DNA of 7,804 bases from an uncultured Prevotella sp. (lineage in GTDB: Bacteria > Bacteroidota > Bacteroidia > Bacteroidales > Bacteroidaceae), in assembly GCA_937906765.1 (NCBI GenBank), contig CALCUV010000360.1:1-7804 (forward strand), in the 5' to 3' direction. The notes under the pieces were generated by a model, which saw only the letters and a program-made list of their open reading frames with translations, was not told the origin of the DNA and did no database searches. A program made the translations under genes and the position numbers. Shown here piece after piece: positions 1 through 5,872 of the stretch; within the stretch, counting starts at the first letter, position 1, and every line of letters begins with the position of its first letter.

Positions 1-643
1 TCTCGATAGTTTGTCCCCAATAATTCACATCGGGAGCACCGATGCCAAAACCGAACACCACAAGTCCGAAAAGCACTACGATAGCGTCTACCAACAGAAT
101 GCCGCTACTGAATTTAATTTTGCAGTATTTCTGAAGTATCATCGCCACAATGTCAGACCCTCCCGTAGTTGCTTGACACCTAATAACGATACCGCAGCCA
201 ATCCCAATCATCACCGCCCCGATAATGCTGGTTAGCATAAGGTCGTTAGAAAGGTCTAAGGCTCCATTAAGCATCAGCGCTGGGTCAAGACTCATCATGG
301 CTTCTCTTGTAGGGTAAGCTATACTTGTCAGCAAGTTCATGATAGTAGGTGTAATGAGCACGGCTACAATTGTACGGGTGCCTAACTTTGCCCCGAGAAG
401 CACCAAAGAAAGCAACATCAAGGGAATGTCAAGCATATAGCCGAACGTACCGACAAGAACCGAGGGGAAGAGGGAGTGGAGCACGATACACGTACCGTAA
501 ACGCCCCCTGGAACGATGTTATAGGGGTTGATGAAAAACACAAAACCTGCAGCCATAATGGTGCAACCAACAATTATGCCAACCCATGTGAGCCACCAGT
601 CCTTAGAAAGTACAGGACTGCAGAAGTGGTAGAACGATTTCAT
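1..643 (-). CDS. YitT family (DUF161) membrane protein, 3' end cut by window edge
   Basis: This reading frame is open from an ATG at 643 down to base 1, giving 214 residues with no stop, so the C-terminal part lies outside the window. Visible features are hydrophobic segments at about residues 18-38, 45-64, 66-86, 89-108, 137-154 and 181-203, a 'FINPYNIVPGGVYG' stretch (37-50) and a 'TTGGSDIVAMIL' stretch (159-170). The paired GG-containing loops and this membrane pattern are typical of the YitT/DUF161 family of inner-membrane proteins, whose transported substrate is not established. Full-length members usually carry a soluble DUF2179 domain after the membrane part, which would be off the edge here. 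The start is the first Met after the stop of the upstream radical SAM gene, only 17 bp away, so the two are probably co-transcribed. The function is unknown; the family call is confident. Confidence 0.88.
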   Translation of the reverse strand, partial: MKSFYHFCSPVLSKDWWLTWVGIIVGCTIMAAGFVFFINPYNIVPGGVYGTCIVLHSLFPSVLVGTFGYMLDIPLMLLSLVLLGAKLGTRTIVAVLITPTIMNLLTSIAYPTREAMMSLDPALMLNGALDLSNDLMLTSIIGAVMIGIGCGIVIRCQATTGGSDIVAMILQKYCKIKFSSGILLVDAIVVLFGLVVFGFGIGAPDVNYWGQTIE

Positions 644-660
644 TCTTTAATCTAAAGGAG

Positions 661-1893
661 TTAGGTAAAAATATTCTTACGTGCAAATTCCATCACATTT
701 GCAGGCGGGCGCTCGTTCCGTAGTTCCTCTTTCATGAAGTCCATATAGGGCGCCACGTGTTCGAAATACTTGCGATAGCCCGCGCATAGGTAATTGAGTC
801 CCGCCTCTCCGTCCTTCGTTTTCGCAAAACGATTCTTGGGGCATTCGCCATTACATGCGAAGAGATACGTGCATTCCTTGCATTGGCGCGGAAGGGAGTT
901 CATTTTCATCGCTCCGAATTCGTCTTGGCGCGGAGAGTAGAGCATTTGCGTGAGTGTCTGACTTCGAATGTTGCCAAGTTTATACTCGGGAAACACGAAG
1001 TGGTCGCAAGAATAGACATCGCCATTAAATTCCATCACAGCGGCATGTCCGCACGAGCGTGCCATAGTGCAAACTCCGGGAGCGTGACCCACCCAGTTGC
1101 ATAACGTAGCATCAAAAATCTGAACGAACACTTCGCCCACATCGTTCCTCACCCATTCATCGAAGATAGTGCAAAGGAAGTTTCCCCATTGCTCTGGTGT
1201 CACGCTAAAATCCGCCAAGGGGCATTCTTCTCCGTCGCTGATGTGCGCAAGATGCCGTCCGTCATCGTGGCGACGGATGCGCTCCACAATGGGTGTGAAT
1301 TGGATGTAGCGACAACCGATTTCTTTGAAGAAGTGATAGAAATCAAGGGGATAGTCCGCGTTAAAATCGTTCACAACCGCCATGGCGTTCCACTCCACTC
1401 CGTGCTTGTTGAGCAAGTCTATGCCCTTCATCACCTTATGAAACGAAGGCGCGCCCGCACGATTCTTACGGTATTCATCATGAAATTCCTGCGGTCCGTC
1501 AATAGAGACTCCTACGAGCCAATTATTCTCGCGGAAAAATCGGCACCACTCATCCGTGAGCATCGTTCCGTTGGTCTGAATACAGTTGTCAATTCTGCGC
1601 CCTCCGGCATACTTGCGCTGTAGTTCCATCGCCTTTTTGTAAAACGAAAGTGGGCGCATGAGCGTTTCTCCGCCGTGCCAAGTGAAAAGCACCTCCGACA
1701 TGGTCTGTGCACCAATATACTGACGCACAAATTCCTCAAGAAGTTCCTCGCTCATAACGTGTCGGGGCACGTCGTCATAGAGCTTCGCCTTCTCAAGGTA
1801 GTAACAATAGTCGCACGCCAAGTTGCAATGCGCCCCAATGGGTTTGAGCATCACATACAGCGGTCGTGCAAAGGGAGAAATCGTGGAGTTCAT
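661..1893 (-). CDS. anaerobic sulfatase-maturating enzyme homologue (radical SAM/SPASM)
   Basis: This 410-residue protein matches the family's usual length. It has the radical SAM motif C23-x3-C27-x2-C30 followed by aromatic Y31/Y32, a GGET SAM-binding stretch (74-77), QTNGT (106-110) and SIDGP (130-134). Its C-terminal cysteines (275, 281, 296, 338, 341, 347, 351, 370) reproduce the spacing of the two auxiliary [4Fe-4S] clusters of Clostridium perfringens anSME. D297, directly after C296, sits where the proposed catalytic Asp lies in that enzyme. Characterised members oxidise an active-site Cys or Ser of sulfatases to formylglycine in the cytoplasm under anaerobic conditions; Bacteroides homologues have been called ChuR. 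The start at 1893 gives a normal N-terminus. No sulfatase gene is in the window, so any substrate must be encoded elsewhere. The neighbour downstream in the same orientation is the YitT-like gene. Other SPASM peptide modifiers are the main alternative, but the cysteine spacing argues for anSME. Confidence 0.9.
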   Translation of the reverse strand: MNSTISPFARPLYVMLKPIGAHCNLACDYCYYLEKAKLYDDVPRHVMSEELLEEFVRQYIGAQTMSEVLFTWHGGETLMRPLSFYKKAMELQRKYAGGRRIDNCIQTNGTMLTDEWCRFFRENNWLVGVSIDGPQEFHDEYRKNRAGAPSFHKVMKGIDLLNKHGVEWNAMAVVNDFNADYPLDFYHFFKEIGCRYIQFTPIVERIRRHDDGRHLAHISDGEECPLADFSVTPEQWGNFLCTIFDEWVRNDVGEVFVQIFDATLCNWVGHAPGVCTMARSCGHAAVMEFNGDVYSCDHFVFPEYKLGNIRSQTLTQMLYSPRQDEFGAMKMNSLPRQCKECTYLFACNGECPKNRFAKTKDGEAGLNYLCAGYRKYFEHVAPYMDFMKEELRNERPPANVMEFARKNIFT

Positions 1894-1948
1894 TTATAAT
1901 GTGGGTGGCGTAATGGAATTACCTAAAGTCCGTAAATTGGGTTTGCTA

Positions 1949-1984
1949 CAAATTCTATAGCGCTTTACGAGCACAACAAGCAAA
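1949..1984 (-). promoter_or_regulatory. weak candidate promoter for the maturase-YitT unit
   Basis: On the minus strand TTTG (1984-1981) is followed about 23 bases later by TAGAATTTG (1957-1949). This resembles the Bacteroidetes -33 TTTG / -7 TAnnTTTG pattern, but the -7 box has one extra base and the spacing is longer than usual. It would give a leader of about 50 nt before the ATG at 1893. It is listed because the gene must start transcription in this gap, downstream of the strong terminator at 2085-2125. Confidence 0.25.
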
Positions 1985-2084
1985 AATAGAAAAAAACTGC
2001 TGGATTCTTAACGTTTCTTTTAAAAAACCGTTTGGCACCCCCCAAAAATGCGTCCCTACCTTAGAATTAGCAGGTCTGACACAC

Positions 2085-2125
2085 AAAAAAACATCTGGAC
2101 AATGCGCATGTGCATCGCCCAGATG
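2085..2125 (-). terminator. intrinsic terminator downstream of barrel gene A
   Basis: Read on the minus strand, CATCTGG-GCG-ATGC, a six-base loop, and GCAT-TGT-CCAGATG form a 14-bp stem (2125-2092), followed directly by seven T (2091-2085). The middle GCG/TGT segment pairs as G-U, C-G, G-U only in the minus-strand RNA; on the plus strand it would give A-C mismatches. This fixes the direction of action. It lies about 90 nt after the stop of barrel gene A. The same sequence, differing at two loop bases, recurs after barrel gene B at 2971-3013. Confidence 0.85.
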
Positions 2126-2217
2126 ATATAAATGATAATTCGAAGTGCTTACCCCTTCTTACGAATCCCAATCAGCAGGGTTTGGGGCGGCATGCTTCAA
2201 AAATTATGCTGTTGAAT

Positions 2218-2745
2218 TTAGAAGTTCCAGAGCAAACTGAAAGTAAGGTTTTCTGTGCTGATGCCTGCTTCAAATCCCTTAAGGTTATTGATTTCTTCTG
2301 TGTCGAAATAACCGATATGACCAGCGTGTGCCACGAATGAAAGTTTCTTAGTTACGTCAACTGAAACACCTGGCTTAATTCCGATAGACCATCCGCTATA
2401 ACTGTCGCCACCATCCACTTTTAACGCAGCAATTTCTGCTGAAGCATCTGCGAAAAACGTTACAGCACCTACTTTAAACGCATTGTAGCGAACGTAAGGG
2501 GCAACGGCAAAACTTGTTGCTTTGTAATCACCTTCCTTTGCATATTCAAAATTAAAAGTTGTACCGATATCCCATTTGCTATCTAACTTGTGACCAATTT
2601 CTGGTTTGATAGCAAAGGTAGTTACTTTACTGTCATCAGCTGTGTTTTCTACATTAGAAAAACCAATACCACCACCAACATAAACTTGTGCGTTCACCGC
2701 TACGGAAACGAAGAGAACCACCAAAGATGCAAAAATCTTTTTCAT
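2218..2745 (-). CDS. secreted outer-membrane beta-barrel family protein A
   Basis: The predicted product is 175 residues. The reading frame extends upstream to 2787, but the Met at 2745 is the better start: it opens a classical signal peptide (MKKIF, hydrophobic core, VNAQ with likely cleavage near residue 20), while the upstream extension is polar and falls in the leader. After cleavage the protein begins QVYVGGGIGFS and continues as alternating amphipathic strands with recurring aromatic and Gly residues, such as APYVRYNAFKVG, VTFFADAS and WSIGIKPGVSVDV. It ends in LLWNF, and a terminal Phe is typical of barrels inserted by the BAM complex. The most likely home is the small OMP_b-brl/OmpA-like barrel superfamily of about eight strands. 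The biological role is unknown. It is a clear paralogue of the next gene (3226-3747), sharing QVYVGGG, PYVRY, FFAD, KVDGGD, IKPG and LLWNF in the same order. It appears monocistronic, with its own promoter and terminator. Confidence 0.85.
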   Translation of the reverse strand: MKKIFASLVVLFVSVAVNAQVYVGGGIGFSNVENTADDSKVTTFAIKPEIGHKLDSKWDIGTTFNFEYAKEGDYKATSFAVAPYVRYNAFKVGAVTFFADASAEIAALKVDGGDSYSGWSIGIKPGVSVDVTKKLSFVAHAGHIGYFDTEEINNLKGFEAGISTENLTFSLLWNF

Positions 2746-2836
2746 AATGTTTAAGGTTTTAAAACACGAGTCTTGTTTGATATTCACGAACTTAACTCAT
2801 GCTGAGGTTAATAATAATGTGGTTGTTTAAACATGG

Positions 2837-2844
2837 CAAATCTA
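2837..2844 (-). promoter_or_regulatory. Bacteroidetes-type -7 box for barrel gene A
   Basis: The minus strand reads TAGATTTG, a perfect match to the Bacteroidetes -7 consensus TAnnTTTG. A TTTG lies further upstream (2872-2869), but the gap of 24 bases is longer than the usual 19-21, so the -33 element is uncertain. Transcription would begin near 2830, giving a leader of about 85 nt. The following base extends the box to TAGATTTGC, the same nine bases seen at the nadB promoter. Confidence 0.5.
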
Positions 2845-2970
2845 AGAACAAGTTTTAAACCTTTTTTACAAAATGATAGGGAAATATCTCAGTGTGCGAA
2901 TAATTGAACGTGAAATCCGTAAAACGGAATAGATTAAAGGAAACTTTTTCCTGTTTGAAAGTGTACATAC

Positions 2971-3013
2971 AAAAAATCATCTGGACAATGCGCGGGTGCA
3001 TCGCCCAGATGAT
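2971..3013 (-). terminator. intrinsic terminator downstream of barrel gene B
   Basis: Read on the minus strand, ATCATCTGG-GCG-ATGC, loop ACCCGC, then GCAT-TGT-CCAGATGAT make a continuous 16-bp stem (3013-2976) counting two G-U pairs, followed by a T-run (2976-2971). As in the copy at 2085-2125, the G-U pairs exist only in minus-strand RNA. It lies about 212 nt after the stop of barrel gene B and before the promoter of barrel gene A, so it insulates the two genes. Confidence 0.88.
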
Positions 3014-3225
3014 GGTTCTTGAAAGTGGTTTTCCTGCGTGTCACCTTCACCCTGTCAAAACAATATCCCTTTTTAGGAAAATAATATTACAAACTCCACG
3101 TCCTAAGTACCCAAATAAGACGTCGAATATTACTCTTTGTTTTGCCCCTGTTTAAGAGGGTTGCTCGGGGTGAAGTTTCGGGTGTGATATTCAGAAGTTT
3201 ATGCTTGTTTTCTTGGCTGTTGCGT

Positions 3226-3747
3226 TTAGAAGTTCCAAAGCAAGCCGAAACGGAGGTCGGAAGTGCTCATCTTAAATCCGAATCCGCTATCGCCAAAATA
3301 GTCGTACTTGTCCGTGTCACGATAGCCCAGGAAACCTGTATGAGCGAGGAATGAGATTTGGGGAGTAAGTTCCACCATCAACCCTGGTTTAATGCCCACT
3401 TGCCAACTCGTAAAGTCGTCTCCGCCGTCAACTTTGTTCACGGCAACTCCGCCAGTGCCATCTGCAAAAAAGCTTACGGGACCCATCTTAACTGCCGTGT
3501 AGCGCACGTAAGGCATGGCCGCCACGCGGTAAATGTCAGTGCCCTTTTCATAAATGTAAGAGCAATCTAAGCCCATACCCAGCGCCCATTTGTCGCTCAT
3601 CTTGTAACCCATTTCTGGAGAAATGCCGATTGTTGTCTTGTTATTGTCTGTGTCGCGCCACATGTTGACGCCACCACCTACGTAAACTTGTGCGCTCATT
3701 GCCATTGTTACGAGGGCAAGAGACATGAGGGTAAAAATCTTTTTCAT
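3226..3747 (-). CDS. secreted outer-membrane beta-barrel family protein B
   Basis: The product is 173 residues from the Met at 3747. The frame is open upstream to 3831, but that extension runs through the -7 box at 3807-3814 and lacks a signal, whereas the chosen Met begins MKKIF with a hydrophobic core ending in SAQ (likely cleavage near residue 20). The mature part starts QVYVGGGVNMW and runs as alternating strands with motifs PYVRY, VSFFADG, KVDGGD, WQVGIKPGLMVEL and SFLAHTGFLGY, ending in LLWNF with the BAM-type terminal Phe. It belongs to the same small outer-membrane barrel family as the gene at 2218-2745, from which it differs mainly in putative loop segments. The pair most likely arose by duplication. 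Function is unknown; small barrels of this type may serve as structural, adhesive or immune-exposed surface proteins, but nothing here selects among these. It diverges from nadB. Confidence 0.85.
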   Translation of the reverse strand: MKKIFTLMSLALVTMAMSAQVYVGGGVNMWRDTDNNKTTIGISPEMGYKMSDKWALGMGLDCSYIYEKGTDIYRVAAMPYVRYTAVKMGPVSFFADGTGGVAVNKVDGGDDFTSWQVGIKPGLMVELTPQISFLAHTGFLGYRDTDKYDYFGDSGFGFKMSTSDLRFGLLWNF

Positions 3748-3806
3748 AATCGTTTTGTTGTTTGTTAGTAAAAAGATAAAACCGGTTTTATAGTTGTCTG
3801 ACGGTG

Positions 3807-3814
3807 CAAATGTA
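3807..3814 (-). promoter_or_regulatory. Bacteroidetes-type -7 box for barrel gene B
   Basis: The minus strand reads TACATTTG, a perfect TAnnTTTG match, followed by C as in the paralogue's TAGATTTGC. No clean TTTG is visible at -33. The leader to the ATG at 3747 would be about 55 nt and A-rich near the start codon, which is normal for Bacteroidetes translation initiation without a Shine-Dalgarno. Confidence 0.5.
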
Positions 3815-3837
3815 TGGACTTGTTTCGGCATGAACTC

Positions 3838-3852
3838 TTAACGCAGCGTTAA
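3838..3852. promoter_or_regulatory. perfect 7-1-7 palindrome next to the barrel B promoter
   Basis: TTAACGCAGCGTTAA has two perfect seven-base arms around one central base. It begins 24 bases upstream of the -7 box of barrel gene B, so it overlaps or abuts the expected -33 position. That makes it a candidate operator for a dimeric regulator. No U-tract follows in either direction, so a terminator is unlikely. No specific regulator can be named. Confidence 0.35.
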
Positions 3853-3969
3853 ATCTTCTTATCAGATGTAAAAACGGACACACAAAAAGTGTTAAAGAGG
3901 AGAATAATAAAGGAAAATAGATAAAGGTCATGATAGAGTAGTGGCCTCATAAGGAATTTATGTGTGCAT

Positions 3970-4056
3970 TGCCCCCGTAGGAGGGCACACAACAACAGGA
4001 TTCGTTCAAGCAACTTTATAGTGAATCCAAATGCTGTGGGTACTCCTACGGGGGCA
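3970..4056. repeat. 87-bp compound palindrome (14-bp perfect outer arms)
   Basis: The outer arms (3970-3983 and 4043-4056) are perfect 14-bp inverted repeats, TGCCCCCGTAGGAG and its complement. Inside, a symmetric 4x4 mismatch is followed by a 7-position arm (3988-3994 with 4032-4038; one position is A-C on plus and G-U on minus), a symmetric 3x3 mismatch, and a perfect 6-bp arm (3998-4003 with 4023-4028) around a 19-nt centre. Arm lengths match exactly, 34 bases on each side. It lies between the two divergent promoters and probably outside both transcripts, so a DNA-level element (MITE remnant, protein-binding site, invertible segment) or an independent small RNA fits better than an attenuator. 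No flanking target duplication is evident. Confidence 0.75.
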
Positions 4057-4120
4057 TTACCGATGCTTTGATTCTCTGCCACAAATTTGTCTTCCACACT
4101 TTAAACTTTAAACGTTCTCC

Positions 4121-4151
4121 TTTACTCTTTCCCAAAAAAGTTGTAGATTTG
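4121..4151 (+). promoter_or_regulatory. Bacteroidetes-type promoter of nadB
   Basis: A TTTA at 4121-4124 (one mismatch to -33 TTTG) is followed after exactly 19 bases by TAGATTTG at 4144-4151, a perfect -7 box. Transcription would begin near 4158, giving a leader of only about 20 nt before the ATG at 4179. The promoter position also argues against the upstream in-frame Met at 4068. Confidence 0.6.
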
Positions 4152-4178
4152 CGGGTGCATAGAATTAAGCTTCAAAAG

Positions 4179-5768
4179 ATGATTCGCAAATTCGATTTTT
4201 TGGTAATTGGTTCTGGCGTTGCCGGAATGAGTTACGCCCTTCAGGTTGCCGCTTCGGGTAAAGGTAAAGTGGCACTCGTTTGCAAAACAACGATTGAAGA
4301 AGCCAACACTGCGAAGGCTCAGGGCGGCATTGCTGCTGTTACGAACCTGCAAGTGGATGATTTTGAAAAACACATCCAAGACACGATGATTGCTGGGGAT
4401 TATATTAGCGACCCTCAGGCAGTGCGTCAGGTCGTTGAGAATGGTCCTGCCGCCATTGAGCGACTCGTGAATTGGGGTGTGAATTTCGACCGTAACGAAG
4501 CGGGAGATTTTGACCTTCATCGCGAAGGTGGGCACTCGGAATTCCGAATCCTTCATCACGCTGACGACACGGGTTTCGAGATTCAGAGAGGTCTGATTGA
4601 GGCTGTGCGTCGCCATCCCAACATTACGATATTTGAACACCACTTTGCGGTAGAGATTATCACGCAACACCATCTTGGCGTCACCGTAACCCGAGCTTCG
4701 AAGGACATTGAGTGTTACGGCGCTTACGTTCTGGATCCTGACACGCAGAAGATTGATCGTTTCCTTTCTAAAGTAACGGTTTTGGCCACGGGAGGTTGTG
4801 GCGCGGTTTACACAACGACTACGAATCCCACCGTAGCTACGGGCGACGGTGTGGCCATGGCGTATCGCGCGAAAGCAACTGTGCAGGACATGGAATTCAT
4901 TCAGTTCCACCCCACAGCGCTTTACTCTCCCAACGAAACCCATCCCGCTTACCTCATCACCGAAGCCATGCGCGGTTATGGAGGTATCCTTCGCTTGCCC
5001 AATGGTGCGGAATTCATGCACAAGTATGACAAACGCTTGTCACTTGCTCCCCGCGACATCGTAGCACGTGCCATAGACAAGGAAATGAAAATCCACGGAT
5101 TGACCCATGTGTGCCTTGACGTGACGCACAAGAATCCCGAAGAAACAAAAAAGCACTTTCCAAACATTTATGCAAAGTGCTTAACGATGGGTATCGATAT
5201 TACAAAGCAATATATCCCCGTTGCGCCCGCCGCTCACTATCAATGTGGGGGCATTAAGGTGGACTTAAACGCTTGTTCAAGTATTCACCGCCTTTATGCA
5301 ATAGGCGAATGTTCTTGCACTGGACTCCACGGCGGAAATCGTTTGGCAAGTAATTCGCTTACCGAAGCTGTAGTTTACGCAGAAACTGCTGCGCGCCATT
5401 CTATCGCACATATTGATGAATATACCTTTAACGAAAAGGTGCCCAAGTGGAACGATGAGGGAACGCTTACTAACGAAGAAAAGGTGCTTATTGCCCAAGA
5501 TGCCCGCGAGGTAGGTCAAATTATGGCTAACTATGTCGGAATTGTGCGTTCTGACCTTAGATTGAAGCGCGCATGGACAAGACTTGACCTGCTCTTTGAA
5601 GAAACGGAAGAACTTTTTAAGCGCGTGAAGGCTACGCCTGACATTTGCGAACTTCGCAATATGATAAACGTGGGTTACCTTATTACGCGTTGGGCGCTTG
5701 AACGTAAGGAAAGTCGCGGATTGCACTATACGATTGACTATCCGAAACATGCTTATGACCAAGAATAA
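4179..5768 (+). CDS. nadB: L-aspartate oxidase (quinolinate synthase subunit B)
   Basis: This flavoprotein oxidises L-aspartate to iminoaspartate, which quinolinate synthase NadA condenses with dihydroxyacetone phosphate in de novo NAD synthesis; in anaerobes fumarate is the usual electron acceptor. The 529 residues show the dinucleotide-binding GSGVAG (11-16), the FAD motif AKAQGGIAA (45-53) and REGGHS (115-120, E116). The catalytic set follows in order: FHP (H244), APRD (R292), AAHY (H353) and GGNR (R388), each within a few positions of E. coli NadB H244, R290, H351 and R386. The helical C-terminal domain, including LRLKRAWTRLDLL, is intact. The REGGHS and C-terminal features favour NadB over fumarate reductase or succinate dehydrogenase flavoproteins. 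The chosen Met directly precedes the FAD fold and lies downstream of a good promoter; the frame's earlier Met at 4068 would add an unsupported extension. nadA and nadC are not in the window. nrdG follows on the same strand after 104 bp. Confidence 0.96.
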   Translation: MIRKFDFLVIGSGVAGMSYALQVAASGKGKVALVCKTTIEEANTAKAQGGIAAVTNLQVDDFEKHIQDTMIAGDYISDPQAVRQVVENGPAAIERLVNWGVNFDRNEAGDFDLHREGGHSEFRILHHADDTGFEIQRGLIEAVRRHPNITIFEHHFAVEIITQHHLGVTVTRASKDIECYGAYVLDPDTQKIDRFLSKVTVLATGGCGAVYTTTTNPTVATGDGVAMAYRAKATVQDMEFIQFHPTALYSPNETHPAYLITEAMRGYGGILRLPNGAEFMHKYDKRLSLAPRDIVARAIDKEMKIHGLTHVCLDVTHKNPEETKKHFPNIYAKCLTMGIDITKQYIPVAPAAHYQCGGIKVDLNACSSIHRLYAIGECSCTGLHGGNRLASNSLTEAVVYAETAARHSIAHIDEYTFNEKVPKWNDEGTLTNEEKVLIAQDAREVGQIMANYVGIVRSDLRLKRAWTRLDLLFEETEELFKRVKATPDICELRNMINVGYLITRWALERKESRGLHYTIDYPKHAYDQE

Positions 5769-5773
5769 TATTT

Positions 5774-5860
5774 GAAATGAGAAAGGAGAAAAGAGAAAGA
5801 TGCTAGCTCAGAAATGTCCCGCATGGCATTTCTCCTTTCTCATTTCTCCTTTCTCATTTC
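5774..5860 (+). promoter_or_regulatory. inverted repeat able to form alternative hairpins before nrdG
   Basis: A nearly pure purine tract starts six bases after the nadB stop. Its first 18 bases (5774-5791, GAAATGAGAAAGGAGAAA) are perfectly complementary to 5829-5846 and, shifted one repeat unit, to 5843-5860. A shorter local arm, AGAAATG at 5810-5816, can pair instead with CATTTCT at 5827-5833, which excludes part of the long pairing. In a nadB-nrdG read-through RNA this offers mutually exclusive structures next to the nrdG start. There is no U-run after the helices, so it is not a standard terminator. A regulatory role is inference. Confidence 0.5.
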
Positions 5861-5869
5861 TCCTTTCCC
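5828..5869 (+). repeat. three tandem 14-bp units ending just before nrdG
   Basis: ATTTCTCCTTTCTC occurs at 5828-5841 and 5842-5855, and with one change (final C for T) at 5856-5869. The array ends three bases before the nrdG ATG at 5873 and is all pyrimidine except for the leading A of each unit. Such short tandem arrays can change copy number by slippage; the 14-bp unit would alter leader length and structure but not the nrdG frame, since the start codon lies outside. Confidence 0.85.
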
Positions 5870-5872
5870 CCC

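Larger units (their letters stand above)
1894..2217. other. gene-free stretch between barrel gene A and the maturase gene
   Basis: This 324-bp stretch has no plausible gene on either strand. Reading along the minus strand, it holds the 3' untranslated tail of barrel gene A (2126-2217), its terminator (2085-2125), then the upstream region of the maturase gene with a weak promoter candidate (1949-1984). A T-run at 2017-2020 and an A-run at 2021-2026 add AT-rich sequence before the C-run at 2038-2043; I see no repeat or RNA gene there. Confidence 0.6.
2746..3225. other. gene-free stretch between the two barrel genes
   Basis: This 480-bp stretch contains no convincing gene. In minus-strand order it holds the unusually long 3' tail of barrel gene B (3225-3014), the terminator (3013-2971), an AT-rich spacer, the -7 promoter box of barrel gene A (2837-2844) and a leader of about 85 nt. 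The leader ends in AAACCTTAAAC just before the start codon at 2745. Short open frames on the plus strand here have no family resemblance and overlap the terminator. Confidence 0.6.
3748..4178. other. divergent intergenic region between barrel gene B and nadB
   Basis: This 431-bp gap between two outward-facing genes holds promoters for both (3807-3814 minus; 4121-4151 plus), a short perfect palindrome (3838-3852) and an 87-bp compound palindrome (3970-4056). An open frame of 82 codons on the minus strand (4097-3849) crosses the large palindrome and is judged not to be a gene. Confidence 0.6.

Noticed and set aside
1189..1623. Plus-strand open frame of 144 codons opposite the sulfatase maturase
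   Set aside because: It is a shadow of the radical SAM gene, whose cysteine pattern is fully intact on the minus strand.
4041..4056. ACTCCTACGGG resembles the universal 16S rRNA segment near E. coli position 340
   Set aside because: Only eleven bases match and the flanks differ; the stretch is explained by the palindrome arm. There is no rRNA fragment here.
3849..4097. Minus-strand open frame of 82 codons between barrel gene B and nadB, with a hydrophobic C-terminal part
   Set aside because: It runs straight through the 87-bp palindrome, has no recognisable family, and starts inside the nadB upstream region without a matching promoter. It is most likely chance.
4122..5021. Long 299-codon open frame opposite nadB
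   Set aside because: It is antisense to the catalytic core of nadB, which is unmistakable, and its translation resembles no family.
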